From NCBI RefSeq assembly GCF_001513965.1, contig NZ_KQ948023.1:124001-188000 (forward strand): a stretch of 64,000 bases of DNA, given 5' to 3'. The notes beneath the pieces were generated by a model that worked only from the letters and a program-made list of their open reading frames with translations, was not told where the DNA came from and did no database searches. The position numbers were made by a program, and so were the translations under genes. Every line of letters starts with the position of its first letter. Positions within the stretch are counted from its first letter, which is position 1. Origin of the DNA: Streptomyces cellostaticus. Its GTDB lineage: Bacteria > Actinomycetota > Actinomycetes > Streptomycetales > Streptomycetaceae. Of the stretch, positions 33,196 through 40,918 are shown piece by piece.

Positions 33196-34713
33196 ATGGA
33201 CGCTCCGACCACCACGTCGGGGGAGAACGGCATAGCGGGCGGTGGCGGCTGGTTCATGCCGCGCAAGATGCCATCGGCCCCGCCGCCGGACGGTGATCAG
33301 GAGACGGCCGAGGGCCGCGGGCCCGCGGTGGTACGACCCGTGGGCCGACCGGTCGGGGAGGACGTGGCCCGCACCACGACCGACGCGCCCGAGGGGCTCG
33401 CCGCGCAGCCCGCCGGGCACCTCGCACCAGGCGCGTACGCCCCTCCGGGCCCTCAGCCCGCCGTACCCCTCGCCCCGGGCCCGTCCGCCCCTCCGAGCCC
33501 GCAGCGCGCAGCGGCTTCCGAGCCCACGCCCCCGGTCGTCGCGCCGAACGCCCCCGAGCGCGTGCCCGCCCAGCGCTCCGCAGCGCCCGTCGAGGAGGCC
33601 TCCCCGGACGCCCTCGTCATCCGCCGCACGATGGCCGAGATCGCCCCCATCGCCGACAAGGTCACCTCCTACTTCTACGCGCTTCTCTTCGTCCGCCACC
33701 CCGAGGTACGGCCGATGTTCCCGGCCGCGATGGACACCCAGCGGGACCGGCTGCTGAAAGCATTGCTCACCGCGGCCGAGCACATCGACAACACGCCCGT
33801 CCTCGTCGACTACCTGCAGAACCTGGGCCGCGGACACCGGAAGTACGGCACACGCCCCGAGCACTATCCGGCCGTGGGCGAATGCCTGATCGGCGCATTG
33901 AGCAAGTACGCCGCCACCGTCTGGACCCCGGAGACCGAGGCGGCCTGGGTACGGGCCTACACGACGATCTCCCAGGTGATGATCGACGCCGCGGCGGTGG
34001 ACGAACTGCGCGCCCCGGCCTGGTGGCAGGCCGAGGTCGTCACGCACGACCTCAGGACCTCCGATGTCGCGGTCCTCACCGTCCGCCCCGACCAGCCCTA
34101 TCCGTTCCTCGCCGGGCAGTACACCAGCGTGGAGACGCCCTGGTGGCCCCGGGTCTGGCGGCACTACTCCTTCGCCTCGGCGCCCCGCTCGGACGGCCTG
34201 CTGACGTTCCATGTGAAGGCGGTCCCGGCCGGCTGGGTCTCCAATGCGCTGGTGCACCGCGCCCGGCCCGGAGACGTCATACGCCTCGGCCCGCCGACCG
34301 GCTCGATGACCGTCGATCACACCACCGCCAGCGGACTGCTGTGCCTGGGCGGCGGCACCGGCATAGCGCCCATCAAGGCCTTGGTCGAGGATGTCGCCGA
34401 GCATGGCGACCGCCGTCCGGTCGAGGTGTTCTACGGCGCCCGCACCGACCATGACCTGTACGACATCGACACCATGCTCAGGCTCCAGCAGAGCCACCCG
34501 TGGCTCTCGGTCCGGGCGATCATCGATCAGCAGGCCCATCTCCAGCTTCCCGACGCCATACGGGAGTACGGCCCCTGGAACGAGTACGACGCCTACCTCT
34601 CGGGCCCGCCCGGAATGATCCGCAGAGGGGTCGACGCGCTGCGGAACAGCGGAATCCCCTCGGACCGCATACGGCACGACTCCGTCGAGGAACTGGTCGT
34701 CGTCGGCCACTGA
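33196..34713 (+). CDS. Flavohemoglobin-like protein with long Pro-rich N-terminus
   Basis: A 505-residue protein. Residues 1 to ~135 are Pro/Ala-rich and low-complexity. A globin domain follows (~137-270), with its proximal His likely in RGHRKYGTRPEHYPAVGE. Then comes a ferredoxin-NADP reductase-type FAD domain (RVWRHYSFASAP, the R-x-Y-S flavin motif) and an NAD domain (CLGGGTGIAPIKAL, ending YLSGPPGMIRRGVDAL). Canonical Hmp is about 400 residues, so the N-terminal extension is unusual. It probably handles nitric oxide or reduces the haem with NAD(P)H. The ATG at 33196 has GAGG/GAGGG upstream. Its stop is four bases from the convergent NUDIX stop. Confidence 0.85.
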   Translation: MDAPTTTSGENGIAGGGGWFMPRKMPSAPPPDGDQETAEGRGPAVVRPVGRPVGEDVARTTTDAPEGLAAQPAGHLAPGAYAPPGPQPAVPLAPGPSAPPSPQRAAASEPTPPVVAPNAPERVPAQRSAAPVEEASPDALVIRRTMAEIAPIADKVTSYFYALLFVRHPEVRPMFPAAMDTQRDRLLKALLTAAEHIDNTPVLVDYLQNLGRGHRKYGTRPEHYPAVGECLIGALSKYAATVWTPETEAAWVRAYTTISQVMIDAAAVDELRAPAWWQAEVVTHDLRTSDVAVLTVRPDQPYPFLAGQYTSVETPWWPRVWRHYSFASAPRSDGLLTFHVKAVPAGWVSNALVHRARPGDVIRLGPPTGSMTVDHTTASGLLCLGGGTGIAPIKALVEDVAEHGDRRPVEVFYGARTDHDLYDIDTMLRLQQSHPWLSVRAIIDQQAHLQLPDAIREYGPWNEYDAYLSGPPGMIRRGVDALRNSGIPSDRIRHDSVEELVVVGH

Positions 34714-34717
34714 CCGG

Positions 34718-35200
34718 CTATCCGAGGTCGGGGGCGTGCATGGCACGGACGCCCTCGATGTTGCCGTCCAGATAGTGCCGCAGCGACAACGGGACGAGGT
34801 GGACGGAGGCGATGCCGACCCGGGTGAACGGGACGCGGACGATCTCGTACTCGCCCGTCGGCTCCTCGACTTCAGGGCCGTGCCGTAGTGAGGGGTCCAT
34901 GGACTCCAGCCGGCAGACGAAGAAGTGCTGTACCTTCACGCCGGTCGCGCCGCCGTCCTCGCCGATGTGCTCCACGGTGTCCACGAAGCAGGGCACCACA
35001 TCGGTGATCTTGGCGCCGAGCTCCTCGTACACCTCGCGGTGCAGGGCGTCGACGACGGTCGGGTCCTCGGGTTCGACCCCGCCACCGGGAGTGAGCCAGT
35101 AGGGGTCGACACCGGGCTTGGTGCGCTTGATCAGGATCAGGTCGTCACCGTCCAGGAGGACGGCACGGGCGGTGCGCTTGACCACGGGTCGGACGGTCAT
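34718..35200 (-). CDS. NUDIX hydrolase
   Basis: A 160-residue NUDIX-fold pyrophosphohydrolase. The NUDIX helix is present as LTPGGGVEPED followed by REVYEELGAKI. In strict alignment the first Glu of the box (G-x5-E-x7-REUxEExGU) falls on Pro, while the metal-binding REVYEE core is intact. The ATG at 35200 (MTVRPVVKRTARAVLL) fits the domain boundary, and the longer frame running through a parS-like site is rejected. The nucleotide substrate is unknown. Confidence 0.85.
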   Translation of the reverse strand: MTVRPVVKRTARAVLLDGDDLILIKRTKPGVDPYWLTPGGGVEPEDPTVVDALHREVYEELGAKITDVVPCFVDTVEHIGEDGGATGVKVQHFFVCRLESMDPSLRHGPEVEEPTGEYEIVRVPFTRVGIASVHLVPLSLRHYLDGNIEGVRAMHAPDLG

Positions 35201-35220
35201 GGGAGAAATGTGGCCCGGCT

Positions 35221-35236
35221 GGTTCCACGTGAAACA
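35221..35236. other. Degenerate parS-like site
   Basis: GGTTCCACGTGAAACA differs from the parS 14-mer core at one position (T to C), just upstream of the NUDIX start. Its binding strength is uncertain. Confidence 0.6.
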
Positions 35237-35287
35237 TCGCAAGGCGTCACCGGCCGAGCGCATCGCGTGAAACCCGGCAGAGGGGGC

Positions 35288-36193
35288 TCAGCACCAGGTC
35301 GCGGCCGCCCGCTGGAGCCACTCGTACGCCCGCGCGATATGGGGCATGGCGAGCGTGCCGGTACGCACGACCAGGAAATACGTGCGCAGCGGCGGCACCG
35401 CCGGGTCGTGCAGCGTGACGATCTCACCGCGGTCGAGGCCCGCCGCGCACAGATAGCGGGGCAGTACCGCCAGTCCGGCGCCGGCGATCACACAGGCGAG
35501 CACCGCGCGCAGATCGGGGACGATGACCATGCCCGAGGTGGCCGGGCGCGAGTCGAAGACGGAGGCCCAGTAGCGCGAGACCAAGGGCAGTGACTCGTGG
35601 ACCTCGACGACGGGCAGGTTCTCCAGGGCGGGCGCCCCCTTGAGGCGCAGCGCTCCGGGTCCGATCCGCTCGGCCCAGCGCGGGGCGGCGACCAGCACGT
35701 GCTCCTCGTCGCAGAGCGGGGTGGCGGTCAGCAGGGCGCCGCGGGGCCTGGCTGTGCTGATGGCCAGGTCGTGGTGTCCGGCGGCCAGCCCTTCCAGCGT
35801 CTCCTCGGCGGTGCCGAAGCTGGCGCGCAGCGCGAAGCCCTGGCCGTCGTCGCCGGTCAGTTCCGTCAGGGCGGGAAGCGCGCGTTCGGCGGTGAACTCC
35901 GGGGGGCCGGCCAGGTGCAGCGTCCGTAACGAGGACTCGTCGTCCAGGCCGCTCTCGGCTATTTCCACCAGGGCGTCGAGGTGGGGCGCTGCCTTGTGGG
36001 CGAGTTCGTCGCCGATGGTCGTGGGGGTCACACCGCGGGCCTGCCGCAAGAACAGGGGGCGTCCCAGCTGACGCTCGAGGGTGCGGATCTGCGAGGTGAC
36101 GGCTGGTTGGGAGAGGCCCAGCAGGGCGGCGGCGCGGGTGAAGGAACCGGCCCGGTGCACGGTGACGAAGGTGCGCAGCAAGGCCAGATCCAT
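35288..36193 (-). CDS. LysR-family transcriptional regulator
   Basis: A 301-residue LTTR. The N-terminal helix-turn-helix is MDLALLRTFVTVHRAGSFTR to LSQPAVTSQIRTLERQLG, followed by a periplasmic-binding-like effector domain. The ATG at 36193 has GGGAGG upstream. The neighbouring transcription units do not reveal a clear target: NUDIX is on the same strand downstream and cystathionine lyase is upstream behind a terminator. The effector is unknown. Confidence 0.9.
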   Translation of the reverse strand: MDLALLRTFVTVHRAGSFTRAAALLGLSQPAVTSQIRTLERQLGRPLFLRQARGVTPTTIGDELAHKAAPHLDALVEIAESGLDDESSLRTLHLAGPPEFTAERALPALTELTGDDGQGFALRASFGTAEETLEGLAAGHHDLAISTARPRGALLTATPLCDEEHVLVAAPRWAERIGPGALRLKGAPALENLPVVEVHESLPLVSRYWASVFDSRPATSGMVIVPDLRAVLACVIAGAGLAVLPRYLCAAGLDRGEIVTLHDPAVPPLRTYFLVVRTGTLAMPHIARAYEWLQRAAATWC

Positions 36194-36343
36194 GGCATTT
36201 CCTCCCCTTTTCCCTGCCCTCCTCCGGCCCCCAGGCAGGCACCAACTATAAATAAGTCGATAGGTCTCTGTCGCTACCGTGATTGGACACTGACAGAGAG
36301 TCAACTAGCCTTGTTCGCGCGGTTCTTCGCGCGCGGAACCGAA

Positions 36344-36380
36344 GGCGGTCCGAGCCACGAGGGGGGAGGCTCGGACCGCC
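36344..36380 (-). terminator. Terminator of the holin-like/ptpA/cystathionine lyase operon
   Basis: A perfect 13-bp stem (GGCGGTCCGAGCC at 36344-36356 with 36368-36380) with an 11-base loop, 30 bases downstream of the lyase stop. Confidence 0.82.
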
Positions 36381-36409
36381 CTGAGAAGGCCTGCAGGCGG
36401 CCCTCGCGG

Positions 36410-37558
36410 TCACTCGGCGGACTCGTCCAAGGCGCGCAGGACGTCCGCCACCAGGTCCTCGGGGTCCTCGGCGCCGACGGACATGCGGATGAACCCCTCC
36501 GCGACCGCGTCTCCGCCCCAGCGACCGCGGCGTTCGGCCGTGGAGCGTACGCCGCCGAAGCTCGTCGCGTCCTCGACCAGGCGCAGCGCCGCCAGGAAAC
36601 GCTCGGCACGCGCGCGCGTGGGCAGCGTGAAGGAGACCACGCAGCCATAGCGGCGCATCTGCTGCGAGGCGACCTTGTGCGAGGGGTCGTCGGGCAGTCC
36701 CGGATAGCGCAGCCCGGAGACCTCGGGCCGCTGCCGAAGAGCCTCGGCGACCGCGAGTGCGGTGGCATTCTGCCGCTCGACCCGCAGCTGGAGCGTGGCG
36801 ATGGAGCGGTGCGCCAGCCAGGCCTCCATCGGCCCGGAGATCGCGCCGACGATCTTGCGCCAGCGACGTACGGCGGCCATCGCATCGGCGTCGCGCCCGG
36901 TGACGTAGCCCAGCAGGAGATCACCGTGCCCGGTCAGCTGCTTGGTGCCGCTGGCCACGGAGAAGTCGGCGCCCAGTTCCAGCGGCCGCTGCCCGAGCGG
37001 TGTGGCGAGGGTGTTGTCGACGGCCACCAGGGCGCCCCGCGCATGTGCGGCCTCCACCAGCCGCCGGATGTCGCACACGTCGAGCCCCGGGTTCGACGGC
37101 GACTCGATCCACAGCAGCCGGGCGCCGTCGAGGACCTCCAGCTGGGCGTCACCGCCGGTGGGCGCGGTGCGCACCTCGATGCCGTACGCCTCCAGCTGGG
37201 TGCGGACCAGAGGCAGCACCTGGTAGCCGTCCGAGGGCAGCACGACCACGTCACCGGCGCGCAGCTGGGAGAACAGCACCGCGGAGATCGCCGCCATGCC
37301 GGAGGCGAACACCAGCGTCTCGACGTCGTCCCGCCCGGGCGCCTCGAGCTCGCCGATGGCGCGCTCCAGCAGCGTCCAGGTGGGGTTGTCGTCACGGCCG
37401 TAGGAGTACGGTCCCGTCACCTCGCCCGGCAGATGGAAGTGCGCGGCGAACACCGGCCCGGGCAGGGTCGGCTCGTGCTTCACCGCCTCGGGCAGTCCCG
37501 CCCGTACCGCACGTGTGCCGTCGCCGGTGTGGTCCGCGTCCTTGGTGGCGTCGCTCAT
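36410..37558 (-). CDS. Cystathionine gamma-lyase/synthase-family PLP enzyme
   Basis: A 382-residue fold-type I PLP enzyme of the Cys/Met metabolism family. Recognisable blocks are TGPYSYGRDDNPTWTLLE near the N-terminus, the PLP lysine in VASGTKQLTGHGDLLLG, and the C-terminal domain ending MSVGAEDPEDLVADV. It acts in transsulphuration, either cystathionine cleavage or a related gamma-elimination. The start codon overlaps the ptpA stop as ATGA (37555-37558), so translation is coupled to the phosphatase. Confidence 0.88.
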   Translation of the reverse strand: MSDATKDADHTGDGTRAVRAGLPEAVKHEPTLPGPVFAAHFHLPGEVTGPYSYGRDDNPTWTLLERAIGELEAPGRDDVETLVFASGMAAISAVLFSQLRAGDVVVLPSDGYQVLPLVRTQLEAYGIEVRTAPTGGDAQLEVLDGARLLWIESPSNPGLDVCDIRRLVEAAHARGALVAVDNTLATPLGQRPLELGADFSVASGTKQLTGHGDLLLGYVTGRDADAMAAVRRWRKIVGAISGPMEAWLAHRSIATLQLRVERQNATALAVAEALRQRPEVSGLRYPGLPDDPSHKVASQQMRRYGCVVSFTLPTRARAERFLAALRLVEDATSFGGVRSTAERRGRWGGDAVAEGFIRMSVGAEDPEDLVADVLRALDESAE

Positions 37559-38049
37559 GCGGCCCGTCCCTCCAGTTGTTCCCGTACCGCGGCGAGCAGG
37601 CCGGTGCTCGCCGCCTCCACCATCTCAAGGCACTCCTCGAAGCCGTCCCTGCCGCCGTAGTACGGGTCCGGTACGTCGAGGTCGTCGCCGCCGATCGCGG
37701 GGTCGTACGCACGCAGCAGACGCACCTTGCGCGCGTCCTCCTCGGTGGGCGCGAGGCGGTGCAGGGCCTTGAGATGGCCGGCGTCGAGAGCGATCACGAG
37801 GTCGAGGCGGCCGAACCAGGAAGGCTGGAACCGGCGTGCCGTGTGGTCGGTGCCGTAGCCGTGTTCGTCGAGGACCGAGACGGTGCGCGGGTCGGCGGCC
37901 TCCCCCTCGTGCCAGCCGCCGGTGCCGGCGCTGTCGATCTCCACCAGGCCGTCGAGACCGGCCTCTTCGACGCGCGCGCGGAAGACGGATTCGGCCATGG
38001 GAGAGCGGCAGATGTTCCCCGTGCACACGAAACAGACGCGGTAGGTCAT
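37555..38049 (-). CDS. ptpA: Low-molecular-weight protein tyrosine phosphatase
   Basis: A 164-residue LMW-PTP. The catalytic P-loop C-x5-R-S is VCFVCTGNICRSPMAE at the N-terminus (Cys9 nucleophile, Arg15), and the general acid Asp is in DVPDPYYGG. Streptomyces PtpA influences secondary metabolism and dephosphorylates Tyr-phosphorylated proteins. It is the middle gene of an operon: seven bases after the holin-like gene and overlapping the cystathionine lyase start by four bases. Confidence 0.93.
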   Translation of the reverse strand: MTYRVCFVCTGNICRSPMAESVFRARVEEAGLDGLVEIDSAGTGGWHEGEAADPRTVSVLDEHGYGTDHTARRFQPSWFGRLDLVIALDAGHLKALHRLAPTEEDARKVRLLRAYDPAIGGDDLDVPDPYYGGRDGFEECLEMVEAASTGLLAAVREQLEGRAA

Positions 38050-38056
38050 GGTGTGC

Positions 38057-38434
38057 TCAGTCCTCGTCGGGCAGGACGATGTGCAGCGCCCAGGAGACGA
38101 CGGAGATGATCAGGCCGCCGACCACGGCCGTCCAGAAGCCCTCCACGTGGAAGCTCAGGTCGAGCTTGCCGCACACCCAGGACGTCAGCAGCAGCATCAG
38201 CGCGTTGACGACCAGGGTGATCAGCCCGAGGGTGAGAATGAACAGCGGAAAGGTGAGCACCTTCACGATCGGCTTGACCAGGAAGTTCACCAGGCCGAAG
38301 ACCAGCGCGACGACGAGCAGCGTGCCGATCTTCTTGCCCGTGCTGTCACCGGTCAGGGTGATCTTGTCGAGCAGCCACACCGCGACCGCCAGGGCGCCCG
38401 CGTTGGCGATCGTCTTGACTACGAAATTCTTCAT
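38057..38434 (-). CDS. Phage-holin-family (YvlD-like) small membrane protein
   Basis: A 125-residue integral membrane protein with four predicted helices (LAVAVWLLDKI; LLVVALVFGLVNFLVKPIVK; FPLFILTLGLITLVVNALMLLL; GGLIISVVSWALHIVL). It belongs to the chromosomal family known as phage holin superfamily IV/YvlD. There is no prophage context and no sign of a lytic role, so an envelope function is more likely. It is first in the ptpA operon and divergent from the cupin gene. Confidence 0.82.
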   Translation of the reverse strand: MKNFVVKTIANAGALAVAVWLLDKITLTGDSTGKKIGTLLVVALVFGLVNFLVKPIVKVLTFPLFILTLGLITLVVNALMLLLTSWVCGKLDLSFHVEGFWTAVVGGLIISVVSWALHIVLPDED

Positions 38435-38494
38435 GTGTCTGATCGTGGCAGACCAGATCTACGGTGAGCAGTGGGGCGAGGACGGACAACGGCG

Positions 38495-38812
38495 ATGAAG
38501 GCATTCCGGCTGGACGAACTGGAGGCGGAGCGCGCCGCCAACGAGGGGGCCTATCTTCAGTTCCTGCGGGAGCGGAACATGTCGGTCGGCCTGTACGCCC
38601 TGAACGCGGGCGAGCACGACCCGCAGAAGCCGCACAACCAGGACGAGGTGTACTTCGTCGTCAGCGGCCGGGCGTCGATCACGGTCGGCCTGGAGACGAC
38701 CCAGGTGGGGCGGGGCAGTGTGGTGTACGTGCCGGCCGGCGTCGCCCACAAGTTCCACCACATCAGCGAGGATCTGAGGGTTCTGGTCGTCTTCTCTCCG
38801 CCTGAGGCCTGA
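38495..38812 (+). CDS. Small cupin-domain protein
   Basis: A 105-residue single cupin barrel. Cupin motif 1 is HDPQKPHNQDEVYFVVSGRA, with metal-type ligands His/Gln/Glu, and motif 2 is GSVVYVPAGVAHKFHHI. It could be a dioxygenase-like or sensor cupin, and the substrate is unknown. The ATG at 38495 is the first consistent with the fold. It is divergent from the holin-like gene. Confidence 0.85.
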   Translation: MKAFRLDELEAERAANEGAYLQFLRERNMSVGLYALNAGEHDPQKPHNQDEVYFVVSGRASITVGLETTQVGRGSVVYVPAGVAHKFHHISEDLRVLVVFSPPEA

Positions 38813-38978
38813 GCCCCGGCCCAGGGTTCCCTAGGGGGCGGGTCAGGGGAGGACAAGGGATGCGAAGCCCCCGCGGGACCCCCTGGCGGCCCTAGCATCG
38901 AGTGCAGACATCGAGGACTGCGTCCACGAGAGCGTGCAGAACGCCCGTGAACGCAACGGAATGCAAAGGACGAGGGCA

Positions 38979-39191
38979 ATGCGAGAGATCTTCGCGGGGC
39001 TGCCGTGGTGGGTGAAGTGGGTCGCGGTGCCGGTCATCGCCCTGGTCGTGTTCGGCAGCCTGATAGCGACCGTGGTGGGCTTCGTGATCGGCCTGCTCTT
39101 CAAGGCGCTGATCTTCGTCGCCCTGATCGGCGGACTGATCTACATCGTGCGGAAGTTCATGTCGAACTCCTCGTCGCGCAGTGACTGGTGA
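38979..39191 (+). CDS. DUF5326-like small membrane protein
   Basis: A 70-residue protein with two hydrophobic helices (VAVPVIALVVFGSLIATVVGF and LLFKALIFVALIGGLIYIV) and a Ser-rich tail. The ATG at 38979 has AAAGGA eight bases upstream. Such proteins are common and uncharacterised in Streptomyces. It lies between the cupin gene and ssgR. Confidence 0.72.
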   Translation: MREIFAGLPWWVKWVAVPVIALVVFGSLIATVVGFVIGLLFKALIFVALIGGLIYIVRKFMSNSSSRSDW

Positions 39192-39293
39192 GGGCCCTGG
39201 GGGCCGGTGAGCGGTAACGGGATTCGCCGGTTCCCTCGGGCGAGGGAAGTTTCCCCGGCAGGCCGTCTGCATGCGGTGGCGGACGGTTAGAGT

Positions 39294-39316
39294 CCGGAAC
39301 CCCACGCGGGGTCCGG
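39294..39316 (+). terminator. Hairpin upstream of ssgR
   Basis: CCGGA-(A bulge)-CCCC pairs with GGGG-TCCGG around an ACGC loop. It lies 102 bases after the small membrane protein stop and 77 bases before the ssgR start, and could be a terminator or part of the ssgR leader. Confidence 0.4.
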
Positions 39317-39392
39317 GCCCCGCGGGAGGCGTACGTCCCCACCCGTGTTTCTCCGCACGGGCTGCCCCACCCACGCGCTTCGGGAGTGACCC

Positions 39393-40280
39393 TTGGCCAC
39401 GGTTGACACCGCACCGGCAGAACCCCACGCACCCCCCACCCCGCCGCGCTCCTGCACACCTCCTGTGCAGCGGCCACCCGCCGCGGCCGTCCCCGGGCAA
39501 CCGGGCTCCGCGGACGCCCCGGGGCAAGCGCCCGCCGCGACGCTCATCGGGTCCGTCCAGCGCGCGATGCGCCTGCTGGAGACCGTCGCGGCGCATGAGT
39601 ACGGCGCTCCCGCCAAACAGCTCGCCCGCGAGACCGGTCTTGCCCTGCCCACGACGTATCACCTGTTGCGCACCCTTGTGCACGAGGGCTATCTGCGCCG
39701 TGAGAAAGGGCTGTTCTTCCTCGGCGACGCGGCCGAGCGGCTGAGTAGCAGCGGAGCGCAGCAGAAACGTCGCAGCACGGTGGCCGACACCCTTGCGCAC
39801 TGGCGCGATTCCATCGGTGTACCGCTGTACTACGCGATGTACCGGGACGGCGAGATCGAGGTCATCTGCGTCTCCGACTCGCGGGAGACCCCGGCGGTCG
39901 AGGAGTGGGCCGACTTCCGCGAGACCGGGCATGCGCACGCGATCGGGCAGTGTCTGCTCTCCCAGCTGGACGAGGACGCCCGCCGCGACCACCTGGCCCG
40001 CTATCCCGTGCAGTCCATCACGCCGTACACCGTGCGAGACAACCACGCCCTGCTGCGCCGCCTGGCCAGAATGCCGCGGATGGAGCCGGTGGTGGAGCGT
40101 CAGGAGTACGCGCTCGGGACGGTCTGTGCTGCGATTCCGATCACCATCGGTGCCACGGCGGCCACGATGGCCCTTTCACTTCCCTCCCACCAGAGCGACC
40201 GGCTGTTGCCTGCCGCTCACCAGCTGCAGACCGAGATCGGGCGTCATCTGGGCTCGCTGGCACTCTCTATCAGTATCTGA
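39393..40280 (+). CDS. ssgR: IclR-type developmental activator SsgR
   Basis: A 295-residue IclR-family regulator. A Pro/Ala-rich N-terminus (~50 residues) precedes the winged helix (IGSVQRAMRLLETVAAHEYG, TGLALPTTYHLLRTLVHEGYL) and the C-terminal effector domain (HAHAIGQCLLSQL). In Streptomyces SsgR activates the adjacent ssgA gene. The likely start is TTG at 39393, with GGGAG six bases upstream, and an unusual start may limit expression. It is followed directly by ssgA on the same strand. Confidence 0.92.
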   Translation: MATVDTAPAEPHAPPTPPRSCTPPVQRPPAAAVPGQPGSADAPGQAPAATLIGSVQRAMRLLETVAAHEYGAPAKQLARETGLALPTTYHLLRTLVHEGYLRREKGLFFLGDAAERLSSSGAQQKRRSTVADTLAHWRDSIGVPLYYAMYRDGEIEVICVSDSRETPAVEEWADFRETGHAHAIGQCLLSQLDEDARRDHLARYPVQSITPYTVRDNHALLRRLARMPRMEPVVERQEYALGTVCAAIPITIGATAATMALSLPSHQSDRLLPAAHQLQTEIGRHLGSLALSISI

Positions 40281-40380
40281 AAACTCACTCCTTGTGATCT
40301 CTCGTGTACGTTGAGCAAGATTTGACCACGGTCGAAGGGGCTTAATCCCGGCCAATCGATGTCATACGACGGGGCAGGCG

Positions 40381-40818
40381 ATGCGCGAATCCGTACAGGC
40401 AGAGGTCATGATGAGCTTTCTCGTGTCGGAGGAGCTGTCCTTCCGCATCCCGGTGGAGTTGCGCTACGAGACCTGTGATCCCTATGCCGTGCGGCTGACC
40501 TTCCATCTACCCGGCGACGCCCCGGTGACCTGGGCCTTCGGCCGCGAGCTGCTGATCGACGGGGTCGGGCGGCCGTGCGGGGAGGGCGATGTGCACATCG
40601 CGCCCGCCGACTCCGAGCTGCTGGGCGAGGTGCTGATCCGGCTTCAGGTCGGCGGCGACCAGGCCCTGTTCCGCTCCTCGGCGCCGCCGCTCGTGGCCTT
40701 CCTCGACCGCACGGACAAGCTGGTGCCGCTCGGCCAGGAAGGTGCTCTGGCCGACTTCGATGCTCATCTCGACGAGGCCCTGGACCGCATCCTGGCCGAG
40801 GAGCAGAGCGCCGGCTGA
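40381..40818 (+). CDS. ssgA: Sporulation-specific cell division activator SsgA
   Basis: A 145-residue SALP-family protein starting MRESVQAEVMMSFLVSEELS, with family blocks YETCDPYAVRLTFHLPGD and VTWAFGRELLIDG. SsgA promotes septum-site selection by helping to recruit SsgB, which positions FtsZ, during aerial-hypha sporulation. It lies 100 bases after ssgR, the usual arrangement, and is controlled by SsgR. It is strong taxonomic evidence for Streptomyces. Confidence 0.97.
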   Translation: MRESVQAEVMMSFLVSEELSFRIPVELRYETCDPYAVRLTFHLPGDAPVTWAFGRELLIDGVGRPCGEGDVHIAPADSELLGEVLIRLQVGGDQALFRSSAPPLVAFLDRTDKLVPLGQEGALADFDAHLDEALDRILAEEQSAG

Positions 40819-40918
40819 AGCGTTACGGCAACGGGGCGCCTGGGCGTTCCGCCGTGTCGCGTGGGACTGTGCAGGAACGCTTCTTCAGTGGGCTCCTGGG
40901 CCCCCGGGCGTCCCGGGG

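Noticed and set aside
38141..38156. CTCCACGTGGAAG as a parS site
   Set aside because: Shares only the central CACGTG with parS; too many mismatches in both arms.
38057..38434. Holin-family gene as evidence of a prophage
   Set aside because: Single chromosomal-family membrane protein in an operon with ptpA; no endolysin, integrase or phage structural genes nearby.
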